Below are positions 1-9,702 of a stretch of DNA of 64,000 nt, one piece after another. This DNA comes from Gemmatimonadota bacterium. GTDB taxonomy: Bacteria > Gemmatimonadota > Gemmatimonadetes > Gemmatimonadales > Gemmatimonadaceae. The notes below the pieces were generated by a model, which did no database searches, had not been told where the DNA came from, and saw only the letters and a list, made by a program, of their open reading frames with translations. The position numbers were made by a program, and so were the translations under genes. The number at the start of each line of letters is the position of its first letter. Position 1 is the first letter of the stretch. The stretch covers positions 310,001 through 374,000 of the forward strand of contig DAHUXM010000021.1 in assembly GCA_027307165.1 (NCBI GenBank), given 5' to 3'.

Positions 1-693
1 CAGGGACTGGATCTCAAGATCATGCACGAGGCGATGGCGCAGGCCCGGATCGGCCGTCTGCACATCCTCGGCGAGATGAACAAGGCGCTGCCGGAGGTTC
101 GTCCAGAGCTGTCGGAGTACGCGCCACGCATCGTCACGGTCAACATCAACCCCGAGAAGATCGGTGAGCTGATCGGGCCCAAGGGCAAGACGATCCGGGG
201 CATTCAGGAAGAGACTGGTGCCGAGATCAGTGTCGATGACAGCGGCATGGTGACCATCGCCGCCGTTGGTGGCGAGGCGATGGAGCGCGCCCGGCAGATG
301 GTTCAGGCGATCACCGCCGAGCCCGAGATCGGCGCCACGTACGAAGGCACGGTCAAGAGCACTACCGCGTTTGGTGCGTTCGTCGAGATCATGCCGGGCA
401 CGGAGGGACTCGTCCACATCTCCGAGCTCAAGCACGGCCGCACCGAGAAGACCGAAGACGTCGTCAACAAGGGCGATCGTGTTCGCGTGAAGGTGCTCGA
501 TCGCGATGAGCGTGGTCGTCTGCGTCTTTCGATGAAGGCGCTCGAAGCCGCGCCGGAAGGTGGTTCGTCAACCGAACGTGCTCCGCGCAGCGAATCTTCT
601 GCACCAGCCGAAGGTGAAGAGAATCAGGAGAGCGGTGAGCGCAGTGAGCGCCCGCGGCGGCCGCGCAGCAGTGGGCGTGGGCGCAGGGATTAG
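1..693 (+). CDS. pnp: Polyribonucleotide nucleotidyltransferase, C-terminal part
   Basis: The 3' end of the phosphorolytic 3'-5' exoribonuclease of mRNA decay; the gene begins before the window, and 230 residues are visible. A KH domain with the GPKG loop lies near visible residues 59-62 and is followed by an S1 domain (about 110-180) containing TTAFGAFVEI and GLVHISEL. The catalytic RNase PH domains are upstream. The tail after the S1 domain is rich in Glu, Ser and Arg, a common variable PNPase end that can bind RNA or RNase E-like partners. The next gene starts inside its last codons, so the two are probably co-transcribed. Identification is firm from the KH-S1 order. Confidence 0.95.
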   Translation, partial: QGLDLKIMHEAMAQARIGRLHILGEMNKALPEVRPELSEYAPRIVTVNINPEKIGELIGPKGKTIRGIQEETGAEISVDDSGMVTIAAVGGEAMERARQMVQAITAEPEIGATYEGTVKSTTAFGAFVEIMPGTEGLVHISELKHGRTEKTEDVVNKGDRVRVKVLDRDERGRLRLSMKALEAAPEGGSSTERAPRSESSAPAEGEENQESGERSERPRRPRSSGRGRRD

Positions 694-1948
694 CAGTACC
701 GGGGCGGACGTCCAGCGGACGGTTCTCCCGAACGGACTGACCGTGCTCTCGGACAATGTTCCGGGAGTGCGGTCGGTTGCCTTCGGGGCGTGGGTACGCG
801 CCGCAACGTTGCACGAGCGTGCGGAGAAGATGGGAATCTCGCACATGCTCGAGCATATGGTATTCAAGGGCACCAAGCGGCGTAGTGCGAAGGACATCAG
901 TCTTGCGCTGGAGACGCTGGGCGGCTCGCTGGACGCATATACGGCGCGCGAGCACACGTCGTATCAGGCTCGGGTGCTGGACGAGCATATACGTGACGCA
1001 GCGGACGTGATCGGTGATCTCGTCTTCAATCCCGTGTTTCGTGCTGCCGACCTCAAGCTCGAACGCAAGGTCGTGATCGAGGAGATCGCCATGGTGGACG
1101 ACACGCCAGACGATCTCGTGTTCGAGGTGCACAACGAAAAACTGTTCGGTGACAACGGCTACGGTTACCGCATTCTCGGAACGCGCGAGACCGTCGGCTC
1201 GTTCACGATCGGCGATCTGGACGAGCTGCACGCAGCTGCCTACAGGCCGGGGAACGTTGTGGTCGCGGCAGCGGGATCGATTGACCACGACCAGCTGCTG
1301 AACATTCTGGGTGAGACAGGCTGGCTGGACGTTCCCGCGGGGAGTATCGATTTCGCCGCGCCACCGCCGGTGTTTCAGTCACCCTCGTATACGCACGTCG
1401 AGCGGGCCGGTGCACAGACGCAACTGGTTTTTGGCAGCGAGGCGCCTGCGCACGGCGACGAGCGCAGATATGCGTTCTGTCTCATCAGCATGTTGCTGGG
1501 TGGCGGGATGAGCTCGCGACTGTTCCAGCATGTGCGCGAGGAGTTGGGACTGGCGTACGCCGTGCATACTTTCTCGTCGTTCTATTCGCGCGCGGGGATG
1601 CACGGGGTGTATGTTGGTACGTCACCAGAATCGGCTGACGAGGCCGCGGGCGCGGTAATCGCGGAGCTTGCGCGTATCGCGATCGATGGTGTTCCGGCGG
1701 ATGAGCTCGTCGCCGCCAAACAGCAGTTGAAGGGTCAGATTACACTCTCGCTCGAGACACCGAGTGCGCGCATGTACCGCGCGGCCGGCCTCGAGCTGTA
1801 TGAAGAACCGTTCCGCTCACTCGACGAGATGTTGTCGCTGGTAGATGCGATCGATGAGCAGACGGTATCGGAAGTTTGCTCTTCGTGTTTTCAGCCGTCC
1901 GGACAGACAGTAGTCAGCCTCGGACCTGCACCTCTAACAATTCTGTAA
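671..1948 (+). CDS. M16 family zinc metallopeptidase
   Basis: An insulinase/processing-protease-like peptidase (pitrilysin family M16) of about 425 residues, a single-chain size typical of bacterial PqqL/YmxG-type members. The inverted zinc motif HMLEH (about residues 58-62) and a downstream Glu in IEEIAM (about 137-138) give the zinc ligands. The C-terminal half holds the second, inactive M16 fold (GGGMSSRLFQHVRE). The open frame extends upstream into pnp, but similarity begins near RTVLPNGL, so a GTG start at 671 or 677, overlapping the pnp end by about 20 bases, is preferred. Placement behind pnp is a widely conserved neighbourhood. The substrate is unknown; it probably degrades peptides. 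Confidence 0.9.
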   Translation: MGVGAGISSTGADVQRTVLPNGLTVLSDNVPGVRSVAFGAWVRAATLHERAEKMGISHMLEHMVFKGTKRRSAKDISLALETLGGSLDAYTAREHTSYQARVLDEHIRDAADVIGDLVFNPVFRAADLKLERKVVIEEIAMVDDTPDDLVFEVHNEKLFGDNGYGYRILGTRETVGSFTIGDLDELHAAAYRPGNVVVAAAGSIDHDQLLNILGETGWLDVPAGSIDFAAPPPVFQSPSYTHVERAGAQTQLVFGSEAPAHGDERRYAFCLISMLLGGGMSSRLFQHVREELGLAYAVHTFSSFYSRAGMHGVYVGTSPESADEAAGAVIAELARIAIDGVPADELVAAKQQLKGQITLSLETPSARMYRAAGLELYEEPFRSLDEMLSLVDAIDEQTVSEVCSSCFQPSGQTVVSLGPAPLTIL

Positions 1949-1955
1949 TACGGCC

Positions 1956-3071
1956 ATGAAGATCGGAGTCCCGAAGGAAATAAAGACTAACGAGAACCGC
2001 GTTGCGCTCGTGCCTGCTGGCGCAGAGGCTCTCGTATCGGCAGGTCACTCGGTGATGATCGAGAAGGGCGGCGGCGAGGGAAGCGGATTCCCCGACGAGA
2101 TGTACACGTCGGTCGGCGCGACCATCGGTGCCGATGCTGATACCGTCTGGCGCCAGGCGGACATGATCATGAAGGTCAAGGAGCCCATCGCGGTGGAATG
2201 GCCGCGCATGAAGAAAGGCCAGGTGATCTTCACGTACTTCCATTTCGCGGCCGACGAGAAGCTTACGCGGGCGCACATGGACAGCGGGGCAATCTGCATC
2301 GCATACGAGACTGTGGAGCTCACGAACCGTGAACTGCCGCTTCTCACTCCGATGTCGGAAGTCGCAGGCCGCATGGCGGTTCAGGAAGGTGCCAAGTACC
2401 TCGAGAAGCTGTACGGCGGCCGCGGTGTGCTGTTGGGCGGCGTTCCGGGCGTGGCGCCGGCCAAGGTCGTGGTCATCGGTGGTGGCGTAGTCGGCGTCAA
2501 TGCCGCCAAGATGGCTGCCGGACTCGGCGCCAAGGTAGCGGTGCTCGACGTGTCGCTGGAGCGCCTGCGCTACCTCTCCGACGTCATGCCCGCCAACGTG
2601 ACGTTCATCTATTCCAACAGGCACAATCTCCTGGAACAGATCCGTACTGCCGACCTGGTCGTCGGAGGCGTTCTGATTCCCGGAGCCAAGGCGCCCAAGC
2701 TGGTCCGCCGCGAGGATCTCAAGACCATGCAGCAGGGCTCGGTGATCGCTGACGTTGCGATCGATCAGGGCGGCTGTTTCGAGACGAGCCATCCGACAAC
2801 GCACGAGAATCCAACCTACGTGGTGGACGGTGTGATCCACTACGCAGTGGCCAACATGCCTGGTGGCGTGCCTCGCACCTCCACGCTGGCGCTCACCAAT
2901 GCTACCTTCCCCTACGCTCTGCTTCTCGCGAATAAGGGTTGGAAGCAGGCGCTTCGCGATAATGCCGCGTTGCGAAAGGGCCTCAATATCGTCGAGGGCA
3001 AGGTCACCTATCCTGGTGTGGCCGAAGCTTTCGGAATGCCGTTATCCGATCCGGACACGTTCATCAAGTAG
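1956..3071 (+). CDS. ald: Alanine dehydrogenase
   Basis: NAD-dependent L-alanine dehydrogenase, interconverting alanine with pyruvate plus ammonium. The length of 371 residues is normal for the family. The N-terminus MKIGVPKEIKTNENRVAL is the family signature, and the Rossmann glycine motif is GGGVVGVNAAKMA (about residues 173-185). The C-terminal stretch NMPGGVPRTSTLAL is also characteristic. The start lies 7 bases after the M16 stop, suggesting the same transcript. No oddities were seen. Confidence 0.95.
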   Translation: MKIGVPKEIKTNENRVALVPAGAEALVSAGHSVMIEKGGGEGSGFPDEMYTSVGATIGADADTVWRQADMIMKVKEPIAVEWPRMKKGQVIFTYFHFAADEKLTRAHMDSGAICIAYETVELTNRELPLLTPMSEVAGRMAVQEGAKYLEKLYGGRGVLLGGVPGVAPAKVVVIGGGVVGVNAAKMAAGLGAKVAVLDVSLERLRYLSDVMPANVTFIYSNRHNLLEQIRTADLVVGGVLIPGAKAPKLVRREDLKTMQQGSVIADVAIDQGGCFETSHPTTHENPTYVVDGVIHYAVANMPGGVPRTSTLALTNATFPYALLLANKGWKQALRDNAALRKGLNIVEGKVTYPGVAEAFGMPLSDPDTFIK

Positions 3072-3107
3072 TCCGGTACCACCCTCGTAACTTGTAGGAA
3101 AGCACGC

Positions 3108-4145
3108 ATGCGCTGGCCGTTCTTCAAAGGTGGGTCCTTCTTCCCGGCGACCGGGATCGCCGTGGACCTCGGGACCGCGAACACTCTTGTTTATGTAAAG
3201 GGTGAAGGGATCGTTCTGAACGAGCCCTCCGTCGTGGCGCTCGATCGCGAAACCAAGAAGGTGAAGGGCGTTGGTCTGGAGGCCAAGCGCATGCTCGGAC
3301 GGACGCCGGAGAACGTGCTGGCAGTCCGTCCCATGAAGGACGGCGTCATCGCCGACTTCGACGTCACCGAGAAGATGCTGCGCTATTTCCTTGCGCTCAT
3401 CATCGAAAACCACGTTTTCCGCGTCAAGCCGCGCGTGATCGTCTGCGTCCCTTCGGGGATCACGGAGGTCGAGAAGCGCGCGGTTCGTGACTCCGCGCTC
3501 GGTGCAGGCGCCAAGGAAGTGATGATGGTCGCCGAGCCGATGGCGGCAGCGATCGGTGTGGGGCTGCCGGTCGACACGCCAACAGGCAACATGGTCATCG
3601 ATATCGGCGGCGGAACTACTGAAATTGCAGTAATTGCGCTTTCGGGCATCGTCAGCGACACGTCGATCCGCACCGGCGGCGACGAGCTGGATCAGGCGAT
3701 TCTCCAGTTCATGCGCAAGAATCACAGCCTGCTGATCGGCGAGGCGACTGCCGAGCAGGTGAAGATTCAGATCGGCTCCGCCCATCCGGTCGGCGACGAG
3801 CGCGAGATGGACGTGAAGGGACGCGATCTCGTGTCGGGAATCCCCAAGACCGTACGCGTCCACTCGTCCGAGATCCGCGAGGCGGTGCAGGAGCCAATTC
3901 AGCAGATCGTGGATGCTGTGCGTCGCGCTCTCGAGATCACGCCACCGGAACTCGCGGCCGACATCGTCGATCGTGGTATCGTGATGACAGGCGGCGGCGC
4001 ACTGATTCGTGGCCTCGATGTTCTACTTGCTCAGGAAACCGGCCTTTCAATTCATGTTGACGAAGATCCGCTGACGTGCGTCGTGCGCGGTACCGGCCGG
4101 ATCCTCGACGACGAAGAAAAGTACTGGTCGGTTCTCTCGCCCTGA
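3108..4145 (+). CDS. mreB: Rod-shape determining protein MreB
   Basis: Bacterial actin homologue that organises lateral wall synthesis on the inner face of the membrane. It is 345 residues long, as usual. Visible actin-fold motifs are phosphate loop 1 ([13 protein letters not shown], about 18-30), phosphate loop 2 ([13 protein letters not shown]) and the adenosine motif ([12 protein letters not shown]). AGGAAAG precedes the ATG at a good ribosome-binding distance. It heads a shape operon with mreC, mreD, mrdA and rodA, all on the same strand and tightly spaced. Confidence 0.97.
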   Translation: MRWPFFKGGSFFPATGIAVDLGTANTLVYVKGEGIVLNEPSVVALDRETKKVKGVGLEAKRMLGRTPENVLAVRPMKDGVIADFDVTEKMLRYFLALIIENHVFRVKPRVIVCVPSGITEVEKRAVRDSALGAGAKEVMMVAEPMAAAIGVGLPVDTPTGNMVIDIGGGTTEIAVIALSGIVSDTSIRTGGDELDQAILQFMRKNHSLLIGEATAEQVKIQIGSAHPVGDEREMDVKGRDLVSGIPKTVRVHSSEIREAVQEPIQQIVDAVRRALEITPPELAADIVDRGIVMTGGGALIRGLDVLLAQETGLSIHVDEDPLTCVVRGTGRILDDEEKYWSVLSP

Positions 4146-4153
4146 GGTAGAGG

Positions 4154-5278
4154 GTGGCGCGCCTCGGACGCTCGAACAATCGGATCGATAGCACCGTACT
4201 CGTAATCTGCGCGGTTCTCTCGCTGATCGCGCTCGTCCTCCCGACACAGGTGCGCGAACCAATCGCGAGCGGCCTCCGGCGCAGCATACTGGCTCCGTTG
4301 CTCAGGTTGCAGCAGAGCGCGGAGGAGAGCCGCCGCGCCCTGACAATGCACGACTCCGTGGTATCGCGGCGCGATTCGATCGCGCTCCGCGAAATGGGTG
4401 TGGGGGCCCTGGAAACCGAGAATGCGCGGTTACGCGAGATTCTGGGACTCGGCAGCCGCCTAAAATGGGGGTTTGTCCCGGCCGAGGCACTGCACGGCCG
4501 CGGGGTACGCGATGAATTTGGCGTGACGCTGAGCGCGGGCTCACGCGCTGGTGTGCTGAAGCTGAGCCCCGTCGTCGCGCCCGAAGGTCTCGTCGGCGTC
4601 GTCGATAACGTGGATCCGATGATCAGCCACGCGATGGTGTGGACTCATCCGGACTTTCGCGTAAGCGCGATGTCCGAGGACGCCTCCGCGTTTGGAATCG
4701 TGCAGCCACATCTCGAGTCAGGTGCGGGGCGCTATCTCATGGAAATGCGCGGAGTTCCGTTCCGCACCTCAATCAAGCCGGGAACGATGGTGGTGAGCTC
4801 GGGACTCGGCGGCGTCTACCCGCGCGGCATTCCGATCGGACGCGTCATAGGCGAGACGAAGACTGCCGAAACGTGGGCTCGCACGTATCTCATCCGCCCA
4901 GCCGTCTTTCCGGCTGACGTTTATGCAGTGATGATACTTCGCCCCGACCGCGCCACGGCTGGCGTGGATAACGTCTGGGCTGTCGGCACGATCGCAGACT
5001 CGTCCGTCCGGAAGGTCGTGGCTGCAGGTGACTCGCTCGCACGCACTGCCGCGCTCGCCGAGGCAACGGCGCGTCAGGCGGTACAGGATTCCATCACTCG
5101 TGACAGCCTGCGACGCGCGGGAGTCCCGGAGCAGAGCATCGTTCCGCCGGATAGTCTTGCAAAGGCGCGGCGTCCAATTCTGCGCCGCGACAGCGTCCGG
5201 GTCGATACCACGCACCGGGATACGTCGCGTCGCGCACCTGCACGACGCGACTCCGTCCCAGCCCCGCACAATCCATGA
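4154..5278 (+). CDS. mreC: Rod-shape determining protein MreC
   Basis: Periplasmic scaffold of the elongasome. A GTG start lies 8 bases after mreB. One N-terminal membrane helix (VLVICAVLSLIALVLP, about 14-32) is followed by a short coiled coil with ALETENARLREILGL, then the beta-barrel core (GVTLSAGSRAGVL and PRGIPIGRVIGE). The last ~100 residues are a charged Arg/Asp/Ser/Thr tail (DSLRRAGVPEQS, RRDSVRVDTTHRD) beyond the conserved fold; at 374 residues it is longer than many MreC proteins because of this tail. Identification is firm from fold motifs and operon position. Confidence 0.92.
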   Translation: MARLGRSNNRIDSTVLVICAVLSLIALVLPTQVREPIASGLRRSILAPLLRLQQSAEESRRALTMHDSVVSRRDSIALREMGVGALETENARLREILGLGSRLKWGFVPAEALHGRGVRDEFGVTLSAGSRAGVLKLSPVVAPEGLVGVVDNVDPMISHAMVWTHPDFRVSAMSEDASAFGIVQPHLESGAGRYLMEMRGVPFRTSIKPGTMVVSSGLGGVYPRGIPIGRVIGETKTAETWARTYLIRPAVFPADVYAVMILRPDRATAGVDNVWAVGTIADSSVRKVVAAGDSLARTAALAEATARQAVQDSITRDSLRRAGVPEQSIVPPDSLAKARRPILRRDSVRVDTTHRDTSRRAPARRDSVPAPHNP

Positions 5279-5300
5279 CGGCTACCATGACGGCTACAGC

Positions 5301-5789
5301 ATGACGATAACTGGAGTCTTCCGGGCAGTCATCACGTTTGCTGTGCTGGTACTGTTGCACTTCACGCTCCGTCCGTTGCTTGGCTGGCGCGCGCCGATCG
5401 ACTTTCTGCTGCTCGCCGTTCTTACCGCGGCGGTGCGGGTTCGCCCCGCGGGCGCGGTGCTCATTGGGTTCACTGTCGGCATGGTCGCGGACTCGCTGTC
5501 GCCGGACACGCTCGGAGCAGGCGCGCTGGCCATGATCTTCGTCGCCTATCTTGCGTCGTGGCTCAAGGCTGTGTTTTTTGCGGACAGCCTGCCGCTCAAC
5601 GCCATGTTTTTCTTTGCAGGCAAGTGGCTCTTCGATATCGTTTATTTTATCGCGGAGCATCGGCTTTCCGGAATCGATCTCGTGCAGCAACTTGTTCTCT
5701 GGTCTCCGTTGTCGGCTGCTGCGACGGCGCTTGCGGGCGTCCTATTTCTGATCGTGACGCGTCCATTTCTGGAGCCAGTGCCAGGGTGA
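5301..5789 (+). CDS. mreD: Rod-shape determining protein MreD
   Basis: Small polytopic membrane protein of the elongasome, 162 residues with about five predicted helices (VFRAVITFAVLVLLHFTL; FLLLAVLTAAV; AVLIGFTVGMVADSL; a segment near residue 100; LAGVLFLIVTRPF). The ATG at 5301 is chosen because the upstream part of the open frame is antisense-like mreC sequence. The GFTVGMVADSLSPDTLG segment is typical of MreD. Its stop overlaps the GTG start of mrdA. Confidence 0.9.
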   Translation: MTITGVFRAVITFAVLVLLHFTLRPLLGWRAPIDFLLLAVLTAAVRVRPAGAVLIGFTVGMVADSLSPDTLGAGALAMIFVAYLASWLKAVFFADSLPLNAMFFFAGKWLFDIVYFIAEHRLSGIDLVQQLVLWSPLSAAATALAGVLFLIVTRPFLEPVPG

Positions 5790-7564
5790 GCGTTCATCCG
5801 AACGACATTGCCCGCCGCTCACGCGTAGCGAAGGCCGGGCTCGCTGTGGTCATCCTTTCGTTGATGGGCGCGTTCTTCAACGCACAGGTGCTCCAGCACG
5901 ACCGCTACAAGCTGCAGTCGCAGGAGAATCGTCTCCGCGCGCTGCCACTGGCTGCGCCGCGAGGCATCATCTACGACAGGTTCGGCAACATCATCGCCGA
6001 GAACCTGCCGGGTTACGCCGTGTCGATCGCGCCGGTTAACAGCGACTCGCTCAAGTCATCGCTGGAACATCTTTCCAGCGTCATATCGCTCTCGCCGGAT
6101 CAAATCGACGCCGCATTGCGGCGCTACCGACGTGATCCCAATCGCCCGACGCTGATAATGTCGGACGCATCGATGAGCGTGGTATCGGTGCTCGAAGAGC
6201 ATCGCATCAACTTCCCGCGCCTCATCATCCAGTCGGTACCCAAGCGGTTCTATCCCGATGGACCCGCCGTTGCGTCGTTCGTCGGCTACACCGGCGAAGT
6301 CACGGATGCGGATCTCAATTCGCCGGCGTACGAGGGGTACAAGCCGGGCCAGCTCGTCGGCAAGGGCGGCATCGAGAAGGAATACGAAAAGGTTCTGCGT
6401 GGGCGCGAGGGTGTCCGCTATGACGAAGTCGATGCGCGCGGACGCCAGGTGCGTCAGGCAACGCCGCGGCTCGATCTCAATCCGGAGCCCGGCCCGGCGC
6501 TGCATACCAACATCGACCTCGATCTGCAGCGGTACGTCGCTGGCGTGTTCGGCGATTCGCTGGTGGGCGGCGCGATCGCGCTGGATCCGCGCGATGGCGG
6601 CGTGCTCGCGTTGTATAGTGCGCCAAGCTATGACGTCAACAAGTTCACCGGCGGCATACCGGCCGACTACTGGAAGGGATTGCTGGCGGATGATCGGCGC
6701 CCGCTCGTGAACAAGGTGACTCAGGGCCGTTATCCTCCAGGCTCGACATTCAAGCTCGCCACCGCCGTCACCGGTCTGGAGGACGGGCTCGTTACGCTGG
6801 ACGAGCATATGCCGGTACCGTGCACCGGTGGTTTTCAGTACGGCAACAGGTACTTCAAGTGCTGGGACAAGAAAGGTCACGGCAGCATATCGCTGGCTCG
6901 CGCGATCGAGGTGTCGTGCGACGTTTACTTCTACCAGCTCGGGTTGAAGATCGGTCTGTCGCGCATGATCGCGGGCGGCATCTCGCTCGGCCTGCGCGAC
7001 AAGAGCGGTATCGATCTTCCGGATGAGAAGCGCGCGCTGTGGCCATACGCGGTGGACTACTACAACAAGACGTACGGCGCGCGTGGCTGGAGCAATGCCG
7101 TGACGCTCAACCTTTCGATTGGCCAGGGCGAGAATTCGCAGACTGTTGTGAACATGGCGAAGTTCTACGCCGCGCTCGCGACCGACGGCAAGGCACCGAC
7201 GCCTGAGATCGTGAAGCGCGCTCCGGTCAGAACTCAGATATTCAAGCTCGATCAACAGCAGATGGACGGGCTTCGCACGGCGCTCGCCGGCGTCATTGGC
7301 CAGGGAACCGCGCAGTCGGCGCGCATTCAGGGAATAATGCTCGCGGGCAAGACGGGAACCGCTCAGACTGGCAAGCGAGTCAACGGGGTCGAGCTCAACC
7401 ACGCTTGGTTCGTAGGTTTCGCACCAGCCGACAAGCCCACGATCGTCGTGGCGGTGATGCTCGAATACGGTGGACACGGTGGCCGCGCAGCTCACGTCGC
7501 GTCCTCCATCATAGCCCACTATCTCAAGGTCGCACCTGTGACAGCCGTTCAGTCGGAGGGTTGA
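5786..7564 (+). CDS. mrdA: Penicillin-binding protein 2 (elongation transpeptidase)
   Basis: Class B PBP that cross-links lateral-wall peptidoglycan with RodA. The GTG start at 5786 overlaps the mreD stop and gives 592 residues. There is one N-terminal membrane anchor (AGLAVVILSLMGAFFNAQVL), then the PBP dimerisation domain starting at APRGIIYDRFGN. The transpeptidase domain shows the active-site SxxK in PPGSTFKLATA, SxN-like SCDVYFY, and the KTG triad in AGKTGTAQTGK. The reading frame is open upstream of the GTG, but that part only overlaps mreD out of frame and is not real. Confidence 0.95.
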   Translation: MSVHPNDIARRSRVAKAGLAVVILSLMGAFFNAQVLQHDRYKLQSQENRLRALPLAAPRGIIYDRFGNIIAENLPGYAVSIAPVNSDSLKSSLEHLSSVISLSPDQIDAALRRYRRDPNRPTLIMSDASMSVVSVLEEHRINFPRLIIQSVPKRFYPDGPAVASFVGYTGEVTDADLNSPAYEGYKPGQLVGKGGIEKEYEKVLRGREGVRYDEVDARGRQVRQATPRLDLNPEPGPALHTNIDLDLQRYVAGVFGDSLVGGAIALDPRDGGVLALYSAPSYDVNKFTGGIPADYWKGLLADDRRPLVNKVTQGRYPPGSTFKLATAVTGLEDGLVTLDEHMPVPCTGGFQYGNRYFKCWDKKGHGSISLARAIEVSCDVYFYQLGLKIGLSRMIAGGISLGLRDKSGIDLPDEKRALWPYAVDYYNKTYGARGWSNAVTLNLSIGQGENSQTVVNMAKFYAALATDGKAPTPEIVKRAPVRTQIFKLDQQQMDGLRTALAGVIGQGTAQSARIQGIMLAGKTGTAQTGKRVNGVELNHAWFVGFAPADKPTIVVAVMLEYGGHGGRAAHVASSIIAHYLKVAPVTAVQSEG

Positions 7565-8811
7565 TGTTCAGAAATACACTCACCGACTACCCACTGGCGG
7601 CGACGGCAATTGCGCTTTCGCTCTTCGGCGTTGCGATCGTGTATTCCGCTGGACAGACTGACATACCGACTTACGTCGCTCCGCTCTGGAAATCGCAGTT
7701 GATGTGGCTCTGCCTGGGCGTGTTGTGCGCATGGGGCATCGGCAACTCGTCGGTGAGATTGATCGAGTGGGTCACTTGGCCGGCATATCTGCTCACCCTG
7801 CTCACGCTGGCATCGCTGCTCGTGCTCGGCACGGGGACGGGCGCCAACGGTCACATGCGTAGCTGGCTGGCGATCGGTGGTCATCGGCTGGGTCAACCAG
7901 CCGAGCTTGCAAAGATCATCGTCGTGCTGATGCTAGCGAAGGTGCTCGCAGAGCGAAGAGAGGCGCCCAAGTCACTGCTGGAGTTATGGAAGCCGGGACT
8001 GGTTGTCGGTGTGCCGTTCGCCATGATCATGCTGCAACCCGACCTCGGTTCGGCGATCGTATTCGTCGGAATCTTTTTCGGAATGTTGTTCTGGTCCGGC
8101 GTACCGTGGCCCTTGCTGGTGCTGCTGGCGAGTCCGGTAGTGAGCCTCGTGCTGTCCTTCAGTACGGGATTGTGGGGCGCATGGTTCCTCGTTCTGATCG
8201 CGCTTGTGCTGTGGTACAAACCGTATCTGCTCGAAGGGATTGTGCTCGTCGTTGCGAACGTCGTGACCGGCGTCATTGCGCCCATACTCTGGGAAAAACT
8301 CGCACCGTATCAGCAGAACCGGCTCAAGGTGTTTCTTGATCCGTCGGCTGATCCGCGCGCCTCTGGCTATCACGTACTGCAATCGAAGATCGCGATCGGA
8401 TCGGGGGGCCTGCTCGGTAACGGATTTACGCTCGGCACCCAGAAACGAAGCGGCTTCCTGCCCGAGCAGCACACCGACTTTATTTTCGCGGTGGTAGGCG
8501 AGGAGCTCGGGTTCATCGGAGTCGCGCTGGCGCTGGCGCTGTTCCTGGCCCTCCTGCTTCGCGCGACGCGGATCGCATCGCGGGCCAACGATTCATTCGG
8601 CAGCCTCGCCGCGTTCGGGCTCATGTCGTGCTGGCTGGTGCACGTCGTCGTCAACATCGGGATGACGCTCAACCTCATGCCGATTACCGGAATCCCGTTG
8701 CCATTCTTCAGCTACGGCGGCTCGTTCATGCTGGCGAGCTGGCTGGGCGTCGGGGTGTTGCTGCGTATTTCCGGCGAGGGCAGGGGGCACGCCGGGGCGC
8801 TGCTGTCGTAA
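7564..8811 (+). CDS. rodA: Rod-shape determining SEDS glycosyltransferase RodA
   Basis: SEDS-family peptidoglycan polymerase partnered with PBP2, 415 residues and about ten membrane helices. Its ATG shares a base with the mrdA stop (TGATG), so translation is coupled. Family motifs are GHRLGQPAELAKI, QPDLGSAIVF, the conserved EEQHTDFIFAVVGEELGF-like loop (here LPEQHTDFIFAVVGEELGF) and GIPLPFFSYGGS near the C-terminus. It closes the shape operon; the repeat array of the RAYT unit begins about 30 bases after its stop. Confidence 0.96.
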   Translation: MFRNTLTDYPLAATAIALSLFGVAIVYSAGQTDIPTYVAPLWKSQLMWLCLGVLCAWGIGNSSVRLIEWVTWPAYLLTLLTLASLLVLGTGTGANGHMRSWLAIGGHRLGQPAELAKIIVVLMLAKVLAERREAPKSLLELWKPGLVVGVPFAMIMLQPDLGSAIVFVGIFFGMLFWSGVPWPLLVLLASPVVSLVLSFSTGLWGAWFLVLIALVLWYKPYLLEGIVLVVANVVTGVIAPILWEKLAPYQQNRLKVFLDPSADPRASGYHVLQSKIAIGSGGLLGNGFTLGTQKRSGFLPEQHTDFIFAVVGEELGFIGVALALALFLALLLRATRIASRANDSFGSLAAFGLMSCWLVHVVVNIGMTLNLMPITGIPLPFFSYGGSFMLASWLGVGVLLRISGEGRGHAGALLS

Positions 8812-8841
8812 TCGGAAGCTGGCTCGTGTCGCGTCCGGTCA

Positions 8842-9013
8842 TGCGCGACGGGTTGTGGTTGTGTTCCGCCGAATCCGATTGCGGGTAAAGGGGTCGGGGG
8901 TGCGCGACGGGTTGTGGTTGTGTTCCGCCGAACCCGATTGCGGGTAAAGGGGTCGGGGGTGCGCGACGGGGTTGTCGTTGTGTATCACCGAATCCGATTG
9001 CGGGTAAAGGGGC
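8842..9013. repeat. Left array of three ~60-bp direct repeats
   Basis: Three tandem copies (starting near 8842, 8901 and 8961) of a ~60-bp unit containing GCGCGACGGGTTGTGG, CCGAATCCGATTGCGGG and TAAAGGGG. The same unit recurs in inverted orientation to the right of the transposase gene. This fits REP/BIME-like targets of the neighbouring RAYT. The copies differ at a few positions (GTTCCGCC against GTATCACC), so the array is not newly made. Confidence 0.85.
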
Positions 9014-9702
9014 CAGGCGCGGAAGAATCCGCGCCCTACGCGTGCGTATCAATTCGGCGCAATATTCTGGACATGGCGGTCGGTGATCGCTTTGACCAAC
9101 GTTCGTCGTCTAGTCCATGGTTGGTGCATGCGGAAATTCTATTCGCGCGTGCATCCGCGCTGGCGAGCGTACGACTATGCGCAGCCAGGTGTGTATTTCG
9201 TGACGGCCGTATCGCACGGGCGAGATCCGATATTTGGCGTGCCAACGTCACGTGGAATCGTGCTCACGCGTGCCGGACACGTTGTTGATCGCTGCTGGCT
9301 GCGGGTGCCAGAACAGTTTGAAGGCGTGACAGTCGACCGGTTCGTAGTGATGCCTGACCACGTTCACGCGATCGTCGTTCTGTTATGTACACCCGCCCGC
9401 ACGGCGAGTCTAAGTGAAGTGGTCGCTTGGACCAAGCGACGGGCGTCGCTCGATATTCATGCAGGGATACGGGCCCAGACGGCACCAATCTGGCAGCGGA
9501 GTTTTCACGACCGCATTATTCGCAATACCGCCGCCCTGGACCAAGTCCGCAAATACATCGCGGCGAATCCGTCGCGCGCCTGGAACGCCATCGCTGCCCA
9601 GTCGTCGCGCCGAATTGATACGCACGCGTAGGGCGCGGATTCTTCCGCGCCTGGCCCCTTTACCCGCAATCGGATTCGGTGATACACAACCACAACCCCG
9701 TC
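8965..9702. mobile_element. RAYT unit with ~96-bp inverted ends
   Basis: A transposase gene lies between two inverted ends: 8965-9060 is the reverse complement of 9607-9702 with about one mismatch. The inner ends contain the hairpin GGCGCGGAAGAATCCGCGCC. Outside are further repeat copies, three on the left and five on the right. This is the layout of REP-associated tyrosine transposases, which are usually immobile residents that act on REP sequences. Mobility of this copy is unproven. Confidence 0.8.
9128..9631 (+). CDS. REP-associated tyrosine transposase (Y1, HUH)
   Basis: A single-strand DNA transposase-like nuclease of the IS200-related RAYT family, 167 residues, usual size. The N-terminal pattern AYDYAQPGVYFVTAVSHGR and the HUH motif in VVMPDHVHAIVVL are visible, followed by IWQRSFHDRIIRN and a YIAANP helix. 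ATG 9128 is chosen because similarity starts there; the frame is open upstream. The last eight codons and the stop lie inside the right inverted repeat, so the C-terminal RRIDTHA is encoded by repeat DNA. It probably binds and nicks the flanking REP hairpins. Confidence 0.88.
   Translation: MRKFYSRVHPRWRAYDYAQPGVYFVTAVSHGRDPIFGVPTSRGIVLTRAGHVVDRCWLRVPEQFEGVTVDRFVVMPDHVHAIVVLLCTPARTASLSEVVAWTKRRASLDIHAGIRAQTAPIWQRSFHDRIIRNTAALDQVRKYIAANPSRAWNAIAAQSSRRIDTHA

Noticed and set aside
464-2840. Long minus-strand frames opposite pnp, M16 and ald (464-1288, 1914-2840)
   Set aside because: Shadows of well-identified plus-strand genes.
6056-7519. 487-codon open frame on the minus strand inside mrdA
   Set aside because: Long antisense frames are expected in high-GC coding DNA; mrdA is certain on the plus strand and this translation has no family features.
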